Assembly (NCBI GenBank): GCA_938010495.1 | Contig: CALLUT010000170.1 | Span: 1-10,674, forward strand | Length of the DNA: 10,674 bases | Source of the DNA: Candidatus Absconditabacterales bacterium | GTDB lineage: Bacteria > Patescibacteria > JAEDAM01 > Absconditabacterales > Absconditicoccaceae | Direction: 5' to 3' | Part shown: positions 1-8,458 of the stretch, one piece after another | Position numbering within the stretch: position 1 is the stretch's first letter | Layout: each line of letters opens with the position of its first letter | The notes under the pieces: generated by a model | The model's database searches: none | What the model saw: only the letters and a program-made list of their open reading frames with translations | What the model was told of the DNA's origin: nothing | Translations under genes and position numbers: made by a program

Positions 1-317
1 ACTAAGCGATCAAAAGGATTTCTTACAAAAGTAAAATAATAATAGTCTTTTGGAACAGTATTTGTAGGAATTCTATTCCATGACAAACGATGAACAGCAT
101 ACATCTTTTCTTTCTCACTTTGAAGTGCAAAATCTCATAAAACATCTTTTGAAAGTCACACCGTAAGGCAATTTTTTATCGAAGTATTTGCTACTTTACT
201 CAATGGTAAATAAGCAAGTTTTTTTTCTTCAAGCACTATAGCTTTTTCTTCGTAGTATGATGACGTAGAAAAAGTAGTTCTTATTATTTTAAACAAATCT
301 TTAGTAAGTCTATACAT
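1..317 (-). CDS. Sulfotransferase family 2-type protein, N-terminal 105 residues (cut by window edge)
   Basis: This is the beginning of a carbohydrate-type sulfotransferase (Sulfotransfer_2 fold), which would move sulfate from PAPS to a sugar hydroxyl. The visible part has L-S-K-V-A-N-T-S-I-K at about residues 39-48, the 5'-phosphosulfate loop, and F-T-F-V-R-N-P-F-D-R-L at about residues 95-105, the 3'-phosphate site. The protein runs off the window just after this motif. Glycines at about residues 54 and 61 are TGA. The ATG at 317 lies 4 bases after the TAA of the GT8-like gene, and an AT-rich leader without Shine-Dalgarno precedes it. The same motif order is found in the gene at 1223-1960, so the two are probably paralogues. 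The family call is firm; the acceptor is unknown. Confidence 0.9.
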
Positions 318-321
318 AATA

Positions 322-1230
322 TTATTTAAATAAATTTATTATTTTGGGTCGTACTATTTTTGAAAAATATGGATAAGATGTCACAATATGACTAAGCTCG
401 TATTCTTCAAATAATTTACCTAAATGTTCGTACTCATTAAATAATTTTTTTACAAGTGTTGATAATCTTTTTTGTCTCCAAATTCTATTGAACCTATGAT
501 AATGACAAAGTTTCATACTACTATTTCAAACTTTTTTAATATGTGCTGGAAAATTCAACTCTTCCGTAAGGGTATGTTTTTGTGCTTTTAACAAATCAAA
601 AACTACTGGCAATGCAATCTGGTCAAGCCATGGTCTTTTATTTTCAATACTCTCCTCTTTATCTATTTTTTTGCATACGGTATTCCACATTTTTCAGAAG
701 CGATAATCTGCAGAATAAATTACTCAAGCATTAAAATATTGAAGCATATCTTTTCATCAATATGTACTTTTCATTCGATTTTGAGAAACTGGTATATCAA
801 ATAATTTATAGACAGGATTTCGCATATGTTCATCTCCATTTGAAAAAGTTGGATTATCTGCTGGCTTTGCCATCACTCATGAATGAAACGTTTTGTATAT
901 ATCAAATGACTCCATAACAAGTATATCACTATCTAGTATTAATATTTCTTCATCTTCTTTGACCAATCAGGCCATCACTACTTTATTTCATATTTTATAT
1001 TCTGGATCTATATCGTTATGAACAGATAAACATTCTATATTAAGTTCTTTTATTAGGGTTTTTGAATATTGATTTAACTTATCAAATTCAGAATCAAGAT
1101 CTGGAATAGCAAATCTAATGTGTATTTCTTGTCATAAAAAATATCTAATTGAGCAAGCAAGCAAAAGAGATTTTGCTTCTAATTCTCAACTATGACAAAC
1201 AATATGTATAACTAGTTTTCTCTTACTCAT
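322..1230 (-). CDS. GT8-like glycosyltransferase (GT-A fold), 302 residues
   Basis: This is a putative nucleotide-sugar glycosyltransferase. The N-terminus M-S-K-R-K-L-V-I-H-I-V-C-H-S-G resembles the first Rossmann strand of GT-A enzymes. I-L-D-S-D-I-L-V with D100-S-D102 is the DxD metal and nucleotide-sugar site. Y-F-N-A-G-V-I-Y-S near residues 165-173 and W-L-D-Q-I-A-L-P around residue 200 match GT8-type enzymes. Ten of its twelve glycines are TGA, so a standard-code reading shows only the last 64 residues. Three CGA codons (residues 137, 152, 294) fit tryptophan, the first giving H-M-W-N-P-V-Y-K-L-F. The ATG at 1230 overlaps the stop of the upstream sulfotransferase gene by 8 bases. A GAAG lies upstream, one of only two weak ribosome-site candidates in the window. 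The sugar donor cannot be told. Confidence 0.85.
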
Positions 1231-1960
1231 GTATTTCTTCTGATATAAATTTATCTACTAATTTTTTATGTTGTTTAGTATATCAAAACACTTCAATATC
1301 TCTAGCATATCTTTTTGCTACTTTATCTACCATCTTTTTCGAAGTAAATCGTTTTGCATAATTGTCTCAGTTCTTAGATGTAACATTATATTGCCCCAAT
1401 GTTCATAAACCATGGTTTTCTTGAAAAGACATAAAATCATTATTGATTGATTCAAACTTTCCAACAAAATCAACAAGAGATTTTCAATGGGTATATACAC
1501 AAGAATACTGAGATTTAAAATGTCTATCAGCTAACCAGTCAGGTATATTACATACTTTATCAACAAAAGATTCAAAACTTTCATCCTTATTAAATATTCA
1601 AAAAAGATATTTTTCATATTCAAACTTCTTTCAAGGTATTTCTAAATCTTTTATAAATTTGCTTTTATATGCTGATACGAGACGGTCAAAAGGATTCCTC
1701 ACAAAAGTAAAAGTATATTTTGCATCATGAGGTTTAGATGTTGTAGTAATTATTCAAGATAAATTTTTTGAATGAATTGAATAATCATCCTTTACTTCTC
1801 ACTTTATAAACGTTTTCTTTATCGATGAGCACGCAACTTTTGATACAACCAAATAATATATTCACGGAAATTCTTTTGATCAAAAAAACTCTTTTGATTC
1901 CAAGGATCAAAATTTGAAGAGATTTTTTAAAAGGTATAGCATCCAAGACTTAATTTTCAT
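1223..1960 (-). CDS. Sulfotransferase family 2-type protein, 245 residues
   Basis: This is a complete PAPS-dependent carbohydrate sulfotransferase of the Sulfotransfer_2 type. V-S-K-V-A-C-S-S-I-K (K41) is the 5'-phosphosulfate loop, and F-V-R-N-P-F-D-R-L-V-S-A (R88) is the 3'-phosphate site. The C-terminal Y-A-R-D-I-E-V-F-G-Y is the typical end of the family. The length suits a small bacterial member. By hand count, eleven of fourteen glycines are TGA, while two tryptophans are TGG. One CGA at residue 204 gives Y-A-K-W-F-T-S-K-K if read as Trp, which fits relatives that often carry W just before this segment. The ATG at 1960 is 8 bases after the methyltransferase stop; an ATG at residue 7 is a possible alternative start. 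No signal peptide or membrane segment is seen, so it is probably cytosolic. The acceptor sugar is unknown. Confidence 0.93.
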
Positions 1961-1968
1961 AATAGTAT

Positions 1969-2895
1969 TTATTTTTTACTAATTACAAATGTTGCTTGAT
2001 CACTAGTTCATTCTTTGTTATATTCATCAGCAAGACGATCATAAAATTTTGGTATTTGTGGCTTATAGTTTCTTCACTCACGCAAAGGAATATCTTTTTG
2101 ATATAACTCACTAAAGAAAAACTGTTTAGAAGATCAGTTCCAAATAGTTTCTTTCAACTCAAATCAATTAAGTTCAAAAACCTTCTTAATTCACTCATAC
2201 GAATAAATAATTGTATGCCTAGGAGCATCAATTTGATATCGATTTTCTTGATATATATCAAAAATTTTACTTACAACTGGAACACTTACAATAATAATTC
2301 ACCTATCAGTCAGTTTTGATTGTAACGTTTCAAATACGTGGTTATGATCTACCATATGCTCCAAAACATGACTCAAATTGATAATATCGTATTTTGTATC
2401 ATTTTTCATATCAAATAGAGAACATGCATCAATTTTTATATTTCATTGATTGACACTACTATCCAAATATGGATCAACCCCATGTAAATTCTTATATCAA
2501 AATAGGTCCAACACCTTTAAAAATTTTCCATTCCCACATCACACATCCAATATTGCAATATCTTTCTTAGAAAGATTAGTAGATTTTATATAGTGTTGTA
2601 CTTGGTCTACTTGATCTGCCAAAAACGAATATTTAAATTTTGAATTTAGGTGAATTCAAAATATTTTTTTGATAGTATAGAGAAATGTAAACATATAATA
2701 GTATAGTTTACCGGTATTCATACTATAATAATTTTCATTCTGATAATATGTAGATATATCATCAATGTCAGTAACCAGAGAAAGTGTTGAACAGTCTCCA
2801 CAATGAAAATAGTCAAATTCTTTTCTCGTTCACATCATCATTTCCCTTACTAGGAAATTCTTTCAAGATGTTCAATTACATGATCTACAAGTCAT
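1969..2895 (-). CDS. Zinc-ribbon plus class I SAM methyltransferase, 308 residues
   Basis: This is a SAM-dependent methyltransferase, probably acting on a sugar or glycan. The N-terminus carries two CxxC pairs (C3/C6 and C32/C35) that look like a zinc ribbon. Then comes I-L-D-V-G-C-G-N-G-K-F, motif I at about residues 115-125, whose first glycine (119) is TGA and whose next two are GGG and GGA. N-L-S-H-V-L-E-H-M follows as motif II, then I-D-A-P-R-H-T. In this methyltransferase group a tryptophan usually precedes the D-x-P-R-H segment by several residues. Here that position, residue 219, is CGA, a key clue to the code. The ATG at 2895 is 21 bases after the glycosyltransferase stop, and the same TAA closes the frame upstream. 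The order zinc ribbon then methyltransferase recalls sugar C-methyltransferases, but the substrate is unproven. Confidence 0.9.
2239..2241 (-). other. CGA codon read as tryptophan (residue 219 of the methyltransferase)
   Basis: The codon sits in E-N-x-Y-Q-I-D-A-P-R-H. SAM methyltransferases with a D-x-P-R-H segment normally carry Trp at this place, so CGA=Trp fits better than Arg. The Arg of P-R-H itself is coded AGG, which shows that ordinary arginine codons are kept for true arginines. Confidence 0.7.
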
Positions 2896-2916
2896 TTTAA
2901 CAATTACAAATAAATA

Positions 2917-3798
2917 TTACTCTACTATGCCTTTAACAGCATCTGAAATACGTTTATTTTTTTCAAAAGTTTTTAAGTATTCTTGCTCTACATCATCTTT
3001 ATATCTTTTTTTCAAAAATTTGAAATGATAGTAAATATGTCCATATCGTTTCATTTCCATATGTTTAATTCTGAGATGTTCAAATCTATCTAACTTAAAA
3101 TACGTAGAATATTTATTTGGACGATAGAATCAATGATCTCATAAGAAACCCGGATACTTCAAATCTCATCTGAGTCAATATTCGTCTCATTTTTTAAGTA
3201 TATTATATCAAGAATACATCAAAAACACATCTTCTTTTATACCAAGTACTTTCTTTCTCAATTTTGCTTTCTTCACATCATCTAAAAATATAAAATCGTC
3301 ATCATCAATCTTAGTTACTATATTATAATTAGCTTTGGAAAAACTTCGATTATAATAATATGGTAATGAATGAAGAGAATATGCATACGTTGATCAATGC
3401 TTTCATCACTCATGACAATGTACTTCATATGGATAGTCAAAATATTTAATTTTATCTCAGTATTTCTCGATCAACTTATCAACGATCTCTACAGTATTAT
3501 CTGTTGAAAGATTATTTACAATTATCATCTCATCAACAATATCTATCCAGCTTTCAAGTACTAATTCCAAAAATTCTCAAGAATTATGAAGGCGTGCTAC
3601 TCAGGAAATACCTTCTTTTTTATTTGAATAATCTTGTTTGATATTCATTTCCTTTATTCATTCAATATTTTCTTGAATATCTCAAAAATCTTTTCTCTTT
3701 GTCTTTAAAAATCTTGATTTTAAAAATAAGAAAATTCTAATAAGAGTATGAAGCTTATGCTCTACTAACCATCATTGGAACCTTTTTGTTCTATTCAT
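2917..3798 (-). CDS. Glycosyltransferase family 2-like protein, 293 residues
   Basis: This is a GT-A fold glycosyltransferase. After a basic leader of about 60 residues comes G-V-A-R-L-H-N-S-G-E-F from residue 66, then M-I-I-V-N-N-L-S-T-D-N-T (N95), the nucleotide-binding region of family 2. K-I-D-D-D-D-F (D165-D168) is the DxD metal site. By hand count fifteen of twenty glycines are TGA, so no standard-code frame of useful length exists. CGA at residues 151 and 251 would be Trp; the first gives Y-Y-Y-N-W-S-F-S-K, matching the N-W common ahead of the DxD in related enzymes. The ATG at 3798 lies 3 bases after the sulfotransferase stop, so the two are surely co-transcribed. No transmembrane segment is evident. 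Donor and acceptor sugars are unknown. Confidence 0.88.
3346..3348 (-). other. CGA codon read as tryptophan (residue 151 of the GT2 protein)
   Basis: The context is Y-Y-Y-N-x-S-F-S-K, fourteen residues before the D-D-D-D metal site. Family 2 enzymes commonly have N-W at this place, so the codon supports CGA=Trp. Confidence 0.65.
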
Positions 3799-3801
3799 AT
3801 G

Positions 3802-4698
3802 TTATAGTGAATTTAAAAAGACATATTCATTTTTATATATTTTTTTAAGCATTTTTATTTCCGATTCTGGCACGACTGGTTTTGTTCATTTTGCAAAAAA
3901 TGATATTATTTTATTATATAAAGGTTTAATACTATCGTAAAATCGTGAAGGCAATATACTTGATATTTTTCAAATTTTCTTAATAATTTTTGAAACAATT
4001 CAATCAGAATAATACGTTACATTTGATTTAACTGAGACTAATTCTTCATACTCTACACCCAAATAGATTTGTATATCCTGCATAATTTTTTCAAAACTAT
4101 TCTTAAGATCAGTAGTACGCACGATCATGATATTATTTTTATCAAAATAGTCTGTATATCTTTTATAATTTTTTTGGTAATATGAAGAATCAAACAATAC
4201 TTTTTCTTGATACGTTAGTCAACCAACTTCAAATTCTTTTAAAAGTTGAGAAACCGATTTTTTTGTCATTCATAATCATTTTAACATCCAGTAATGAGAA
4301 ATCCACCTACGCACCGGATCACGAAAAAGGAATAGTATTTTTGTATTAGGATTGTTTTTAAAAATATTTGATGCTGCATCTTTAGAATGAAAATATCAAA
4401 TACTAGCGTCTCAAGTAATTTTTTTTGAATTTGATGAATACAATGTTTCGTATTTCTTTTTTTCTTCAATAATTCAAGCTCACACTACTTTTCAATTGTC
4501 AAAATGATTAGCAGTATTCTTCGCTAATAAAGCATAAAATCATGGGTCTTCTTTTTTTACTTCTTTATGAAAATCAGTATTAAAATAATTAATTTCTTTG
4601 ATTCATGGAAAGTAAATTTCTGAATGATTAATTAATATATCATATAAACTTGAGGATCAAGATTTTGCTACTCAAGCTATTACAAAATTTGGAAACAT
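3802..4698 (-). CDS. PAPS-dependent sulfotransferase (Sulfotransfer_1 type), 298 residues
   Basis: This is a cytosolic sulfotransferase of the heparan N-sulfotransferase-like group. The N-terminal F-V-I-A-G-V-A-K-S-G-S-S-S-L-Y (K12) is the 5'-phosphosulfate loop, followed by I-N-H-S-E-I-Y-F and K-E-I-N-Y-F. I-L-F-L-F-R-D-P-V-R-R-W-I-S-H-Y (R126, S134) is the 3'-phosphate site. Glycines in the loop are TGA, so a standard-code frame search breaks it into unrelated pieces. The ATG at 4698 shares one base with the TAA of the upstream SGNH-like gene (TAATG), which suggests translational coupling. One CGA, residue 252, lies in the C-terminal helix region L-P-S-x-F-Y-D, where R or W would both be possible. 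It shares its layout with the gene at 6443-7342, so both are probably paralogues acting on the same or related glycans. Confidence 0.94.
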
Positions 4699-5381
4699 TA
4701 AGTCACATTTAATTCTAAAAATTTTCTCAAAAATTTTGGGTTTACAATATGAACATGCCCATCACTATACTTATCATTAAGTAAGTTAATTTGATCCGCA
4801 TATTGATCAAAAACATCTACATAAATATATCCACTGCTCTTTGCTACAGCCTTTAATCTATCATTCATATAGGTAACATACTGTAAGCGTTCCTTATTTG
4901 AACCCAAAAAAGGATAGTTTGGATCATTGTATTTTCATTCGCTATTTGCAGGCGGGACAACGTTATATATACATACTTTAATATCTCAAAACGTTGAAAC
5001 ATTTTTTGATATTGTTTCCATATACTTATCAACCATAGCATTTATAACTTTTTTATATCACTTTTCTCTATGCTTATGAATATGACATCTGCAATCAATT
5101 TCTCAAAAACAAAAACATACTATATCTCAATTTTTTACTCAGTATTCAGGTTTAGATATATCTAGCAAATCTAATCAGTCTCTTCAAACACTATAAAGCA
5201 ACTTAGGTCATAATGTGTGTACAATTATATGTATTTTTTTAGAGATAATTCTATTCCATCAAAACTCTGCATGAGAATCTCAAAATGTATGAATAACAAC
5301 TCATCAAAATATAACTTTATAAACATGTTTTATGAGCCTGTACGTATAACCTCTTAAAAAATTATGTATTCTTGATATCAT
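4698..5381 (-). CDS. SGNH-hydrolase-like protein with GDSHA and GEIDC motifs, 227 residues
   Basis: This small protein belongs to a group seen in glycan loci with I-H-T-F-G-D-S-H-A near the start and F-G-E-I-D-C-R later. Here H-T-F-G-D-S-H-A carries the candidate nucleophile S36. F-G-E-I-D-C-R-C-H-I (G93-D96) stands where SGNH enzymes have G-x-N-D. D-G-H-V-H (D207, H209, H211) near the C-terminus could hold the Asp-His pair. SGNH proteins add or remove acyl groups on sugars, so deacetylation or acetylation of the glycan is the likely role, but no activity is shown. The ATG at 5381 overlaps the FkbM gene end by 20 bases. An AGAAG lies 3 bases before the start, weaker than a true Shine-Dalgarno. 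The C-terminal TAA shares one base with the next ATG. Confidence 0.82.
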
Positions 5382-6399
5382 TTACTTCTTTTGGATAAGC
5401 TAAAAGAACAACTCAAGCAAAAATATTAATTGGTTCAGATTGATATACTTCGAATGTGTATCATAAATTCCATGATTCTATCAATGGTTTTATACCAAAA
5501 AATTGTTGAGCATGATGATATATACTAATTACTAACACTGGCCTATCTTTTTCAATTACAGCCTTTGCTCATAAAAGACTTTCTTCTTCGTATCATTCAA
5601 CATCTCGTTTTATTAGTCACACTTTTTTTGATCAGTGATTTGCTATAACATAATGACCAATTGTTGTTATTTCAATCATGGCATCATTTTCTTTTTGATC
5701 TGTTCTTTGTCATGCGATTCTTACAGTTTCTCCTTCATCACCTCACATCATGTTTATAAATCAAGCAGATGATCACAATCACTTATTTACTTTATATACT
5801 TCTCATTGTGCATTATATTTTTGGAACCTCTTACAGAGCTTATTGTAATTCAATTCTACTGGTTCAAAAGCAACCACTCATCAGTGATTTGGTATATAAC
5901 GATCAAAAAATTCTGTCTCTTTTCAATCAAATGCTCAACAATCAAGAATAAGTTTATCTTTGCAATAGTCTAACACCCTATTATCATTTAAAACTTTATA
6001 TCATGTATGATGAAGTGAATTATGATTTTTATAATATATCATTCACTCATCATACATTTTTTTATATTTTTCTTGAGCCAAGACTATATCATTGTGAATA
6101 ATATTATTATCAGAAACTATTTTATATCTTGGTAAAATATCATTTATCAACTCAATACTGAATTGATCAAGACCAGCGATCAATCCTTCATAGTCTTGCT
6201 GATATGTATTTGATGCTTTGTGAGCGACAAATGAATCAGCAATTTCTTTTTCAAATGCAGATCTAACAAAATAATTTCACTTCTTTAAAGCAAAACGAAT
6301 AAACGAAGTGTTTTTTGATAACAAAAAACCTATCATAGCATATATAATACTACGAGGACGATTAACGATTACATTATATAATTTACTAAAAAAAGACAT
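5362..6399 (-). CDS. FkbM-type methyltransferase, 345 residues
   Basis: This is a SAM-dependent methyltransferase of the FkbM group, whose members O-methylate sugars or polyketide hydroxyls. A helical N-terminal part of about 140 residues precedes the core. The core has L-I-L-D-C-G-A-F-D-G-K-E-T (D153, motif I; both glycines are TGA), V-V-A-F-E-P-V-E-L-N (E-P, motif II) and D-V-E-G-Y-E (D266), the usual D-x-E-G-x-E signature. One CGA at residue 265 precedes the Asp and would be Trp, giving K-W-D-V-E-G. The start at 6399 is the first ATG after an in-frame TAG at 6448-6450. The 43-base gap to the upstream sulfotransferase is the widest in the window and very AT-rich, but I see no convincing promoter in it. 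Co-location with sulfotransferases suggests a glycan substrate. Confidence 0.9.
5605..5607 (-). other. CGA codon before the FkbM D-V-E-G motif (residue 265)
   Basis: The context is L-I-K-x-D-V-E-G-Y-E. Most FkbM proteins have a hydrophobic residue between K and D, so Trp fits better than Arg. This is weaker evidence than the other two codon sites near D-A-P-R-H and N-x-S-F-S-K. Confidence 0.5.
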
Positions 6400-6442
6400 A
6401 TAAGAATTGAATATATAAAAAATTGAAATACCATTTACGAAC

Positions 6443-7342
6443 TTATTCTATAATTTCTTTTAGTTTTAATTGATCTTCTTTATACAAATTAGATAGATAA
6501 TGCTCTTCATTCTTCGCTATTCACGCAGCCTTAGTAGTAAGTATTTTTTTGAAAAAGTCAATTGCTCTTCAAGAAAAGAGCTGCTTAAGAACTTTCTCTA
6601 ATCTCAATAAATTAATCAATTTCATGAATAATGGGAATCTAGGTAATCCTCCTGTATTTTTTCTTTCGAAATTTATATCGATATTTTTTTCAATATCTAG
6701 AAATGAGAATATTTGATCTAAAACTGATTTTGAATCTTCATAAAGACTCTTTGAATTTATTAGTAATATATTTTCTTTATCAAAGACTTCTAGATATCTC
6801 TTTACCTGCTCGTAGTACATTCAAAGTTCTACATACAAGTGTTTTTCTCCCCGGCCTCATTCTTTTTTATAATCTTCTTTTATTGCGGTAAGAAAATCTG
6901 CTCATGTGGTTCATCATCTTCTATCCATTTGCCAATGTGAATAAATTCTTTCAATTGGATCACGGAGTAAAATAATACACTTTGCATTTGGCAAGTTTTT
7001 TTTAATTTCTTTTGCCGCAACATTTGACCATAAATAACTCGTACTTGCTTCTCCCAACCAAGACACATCATCTCAATGATTTTCAAATAATTTTTCGTAA
7101 TGTTCTTGTTTTTTTACAAATGCGATATGCATTTCTTCCAACTCCTCTTTTGCAAAATACTCATCTAAGTTATGATCATTTTTAAATTTATATGTATCAT
7201 CAAATTTATTAGTATCAATGTCTTTAGAAAAAAAATTTGTTTCCTTAATTGGAGACATATAAATCTCAGGATGTTGATCCAAGTAATTATACAGTGAAGT
7301 GCTTCAGCTTTTTGCCGCTCATATTATGAAAAAATGTTTCAT
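6443..7342 (-). CDS. PAPS-dependent sulfotransferase (Sulfotransfer_1 type), 299 residues
   Basis: This is the clearest demonstration of the altered code in the window. The protein starts M-K-H-F-F-I-I-G-A-A-K-S-G-S-T-S-L-Y, the textbook 5'-phosphosulfate loop (K11), with both glycines coded TGA. D-Q-H-P-E-I-Y-M-S-P-I-K-E-T-N-F-F follows, then I-I-L-L-R-D-P-I-E-R-I-Y-S-H-W (R127, S135), the 3'-phosphate site, and E-L-G-M-Y-Y-E-Q-V-K-R-Y. It is a complete cytosolic sulfotransferase of normal length, using PAPS and probably a glycan acceptor. One CGG, residue 164, gives G-G-W-G-E-K-H if read as Trp. The ATG at 7342 is 7 bases past the stop of the GT4 gene, so both belong to one transcript. The acceptor is unknown. 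Confidence 0.96.
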
Positions 7343-7349
7343 GGGATTA

Positions 7350-8450
7350 TTAACTATAAATTTTTTCTATTTGAGTCTCTCGACTTAACACTGTATTTGC
7401 AAAATGTTTTCACTCTTTTCACATTTGTAATGATTTTTGTTTATCTGACAGCACTAATTTTATCATTTCCGCAAGGGCAGCAACATTTCATTTTTCAAAA
7501 ATATATCATGTTTGTCAATGAATTACAACGGTAGGCAGTTCTCAAACATCTGAAACAATTACTGTCCTCTCACATCAATACGAAATAGGAACTACTCAAG
7601 TAGCAGTAGCATCGTGATACGGCAGGATACAACACAATGATCTTGTGAAAATACTACTGAGTTCTTCATCAGGAATATGACGATTATCAACTTCTATATC
7701 TTTTCATAATAATTCGATAGATGATAAGTAAGGAGTAATATCTCATGATCATGCTATAAGTAACTTCACGTCAATATTATCTTTTTTAAGAATATCCATT
7801 GCTTGTAACAATACTTCCAATCACTTATAAGCAACTATTCTTCAAAAGAAAAGTATTGTGTTTTTTTCTGGATCTCTTTCCTGATAGTTATGAACTATAT
7901 CATTATAGTTTCAATGATGTATAGCTACTACCTTTTTTGAATCAGCACTAAACACAGCAATAACATCATTTCTTAATTTTTCTCAATGCACAATAACTTG
8001 ATTGGTAATTTTCACAAACCATTTTCTTATATATTTAAAAGGTTTCTTTAAAAGTCATACGTATTCTCACGAATGAGGAATGGGATCATGAAAAATCGTT
8101 CTATTTTTTATTTTACACGAATAGGTAATAAGAAGAAACACAAAAGATATAAGAGAATTTGAAGCAAACAACACTTCATCAATATTTCTTTTCTTTAAAT
8201 TTAGAAAAAAGGTTAGATAATTTTTCAAATTAACCAAATGATATAATGGTTTTTTTAAGCCAAAAATTCAATTTAATACAATATGGTTTTCATCTATAGA
8301 TGAAATGTTGGTAAACGAAGGCGTATATAAGTAAGTGTTTCACTTATTAACACCTTTCACTTTCATGTACATAGTCTTTCAATAATGTGCTCATCACCCA
8401 TCTACTGACAATGAAATAACACAAATATTTTTTTTCAAAACAAACGTCAT
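7350..8450 (-). CDS. GT4-type glycosyltransferase (GT-B fold), 366 residues
   Basis: This is a family 4 glycosyltransferase that would add a sugar from a nucleotide donor to the growing glycan on the cytosolic side. The C-terminal donor domain shows F-F-G-R-I-V-A-Y-K-G-L (R204, K209, G210), L-L-I-A-G-S-G-D (G234-D237) and Y-H-D-A-T-A-T-G-V-V-P (D280), then V-S-D-V-G-E-L-P and H-G-Q-T-G-Y-I-F. The usual E-x7-E is replaced by the D-A-T-x-T-G variant seen in one GT4 group. Glycines of F-F-G-R, A-G-S-G-D and Y-K-G are TGA. The final L-S-x-E-T-Q-I-E-K-I-Y has CGA at residue 357, where GT4 enzymes usually have Trp. The ATG at 8450 lies 8 bases after the membrane-protein stop. The sugar is not predictable. 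Confidence 0.92.
7380..7382 (-). other. CGA codon read as tryptophan (residue 357 of the GT4 protein)
   Basis: The context is L-S-x-E-T-Q-I-E-K-I-Y ten residues from the C-terminus. GT4 enzymes end with a helix that commonly begins F-S-W-E/D, so CGA=Trp restores the family pattern. Confidence 0.65.
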
Positions 8451-8458
8451 TACAAAAA

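Noticed and set aside
4281..4469. Minus-strand frame of 62 codons out of phase with the second sulfotransferase
   Set aside because: It is a shadow of the frame that contains F-R-D-P-V-R-R-W-I-S-H-Y.
5769..5951. Plus-strand frame of 60 codons
   Set aside because: It is the antisense of the FkbM motif I region, which carries real family motifs on the minus strand.
6400..6442. Possible internal promoter in the 43-base gap before the FkbM gene
   Set aside because: AT-rich text gives many TATATT-like matches in this genome and no paired -35 element is convincing.
6703..6891. Plus-strand frame of 62 codons
   Set aside because: It lies opposite the middle of the complete sulfotransferase gene and has no recognisable motif.
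6880..7086. Minus-strand frame of 68 codons out of phase with the sulfotransferase
   Set aside because: The true frame through this stretch gives the R-D-P-I-E-R-I-Y-S-H-W motif, so this frame is a shadow.
7334..7534. Plus-strand frame of 66 codons with hydrophobic content
   Set aside because: It overlaps the conserved C-terminus of the GT4 gene; the hydrophobic look comes from antisense of Lys/Glu-rich codons.
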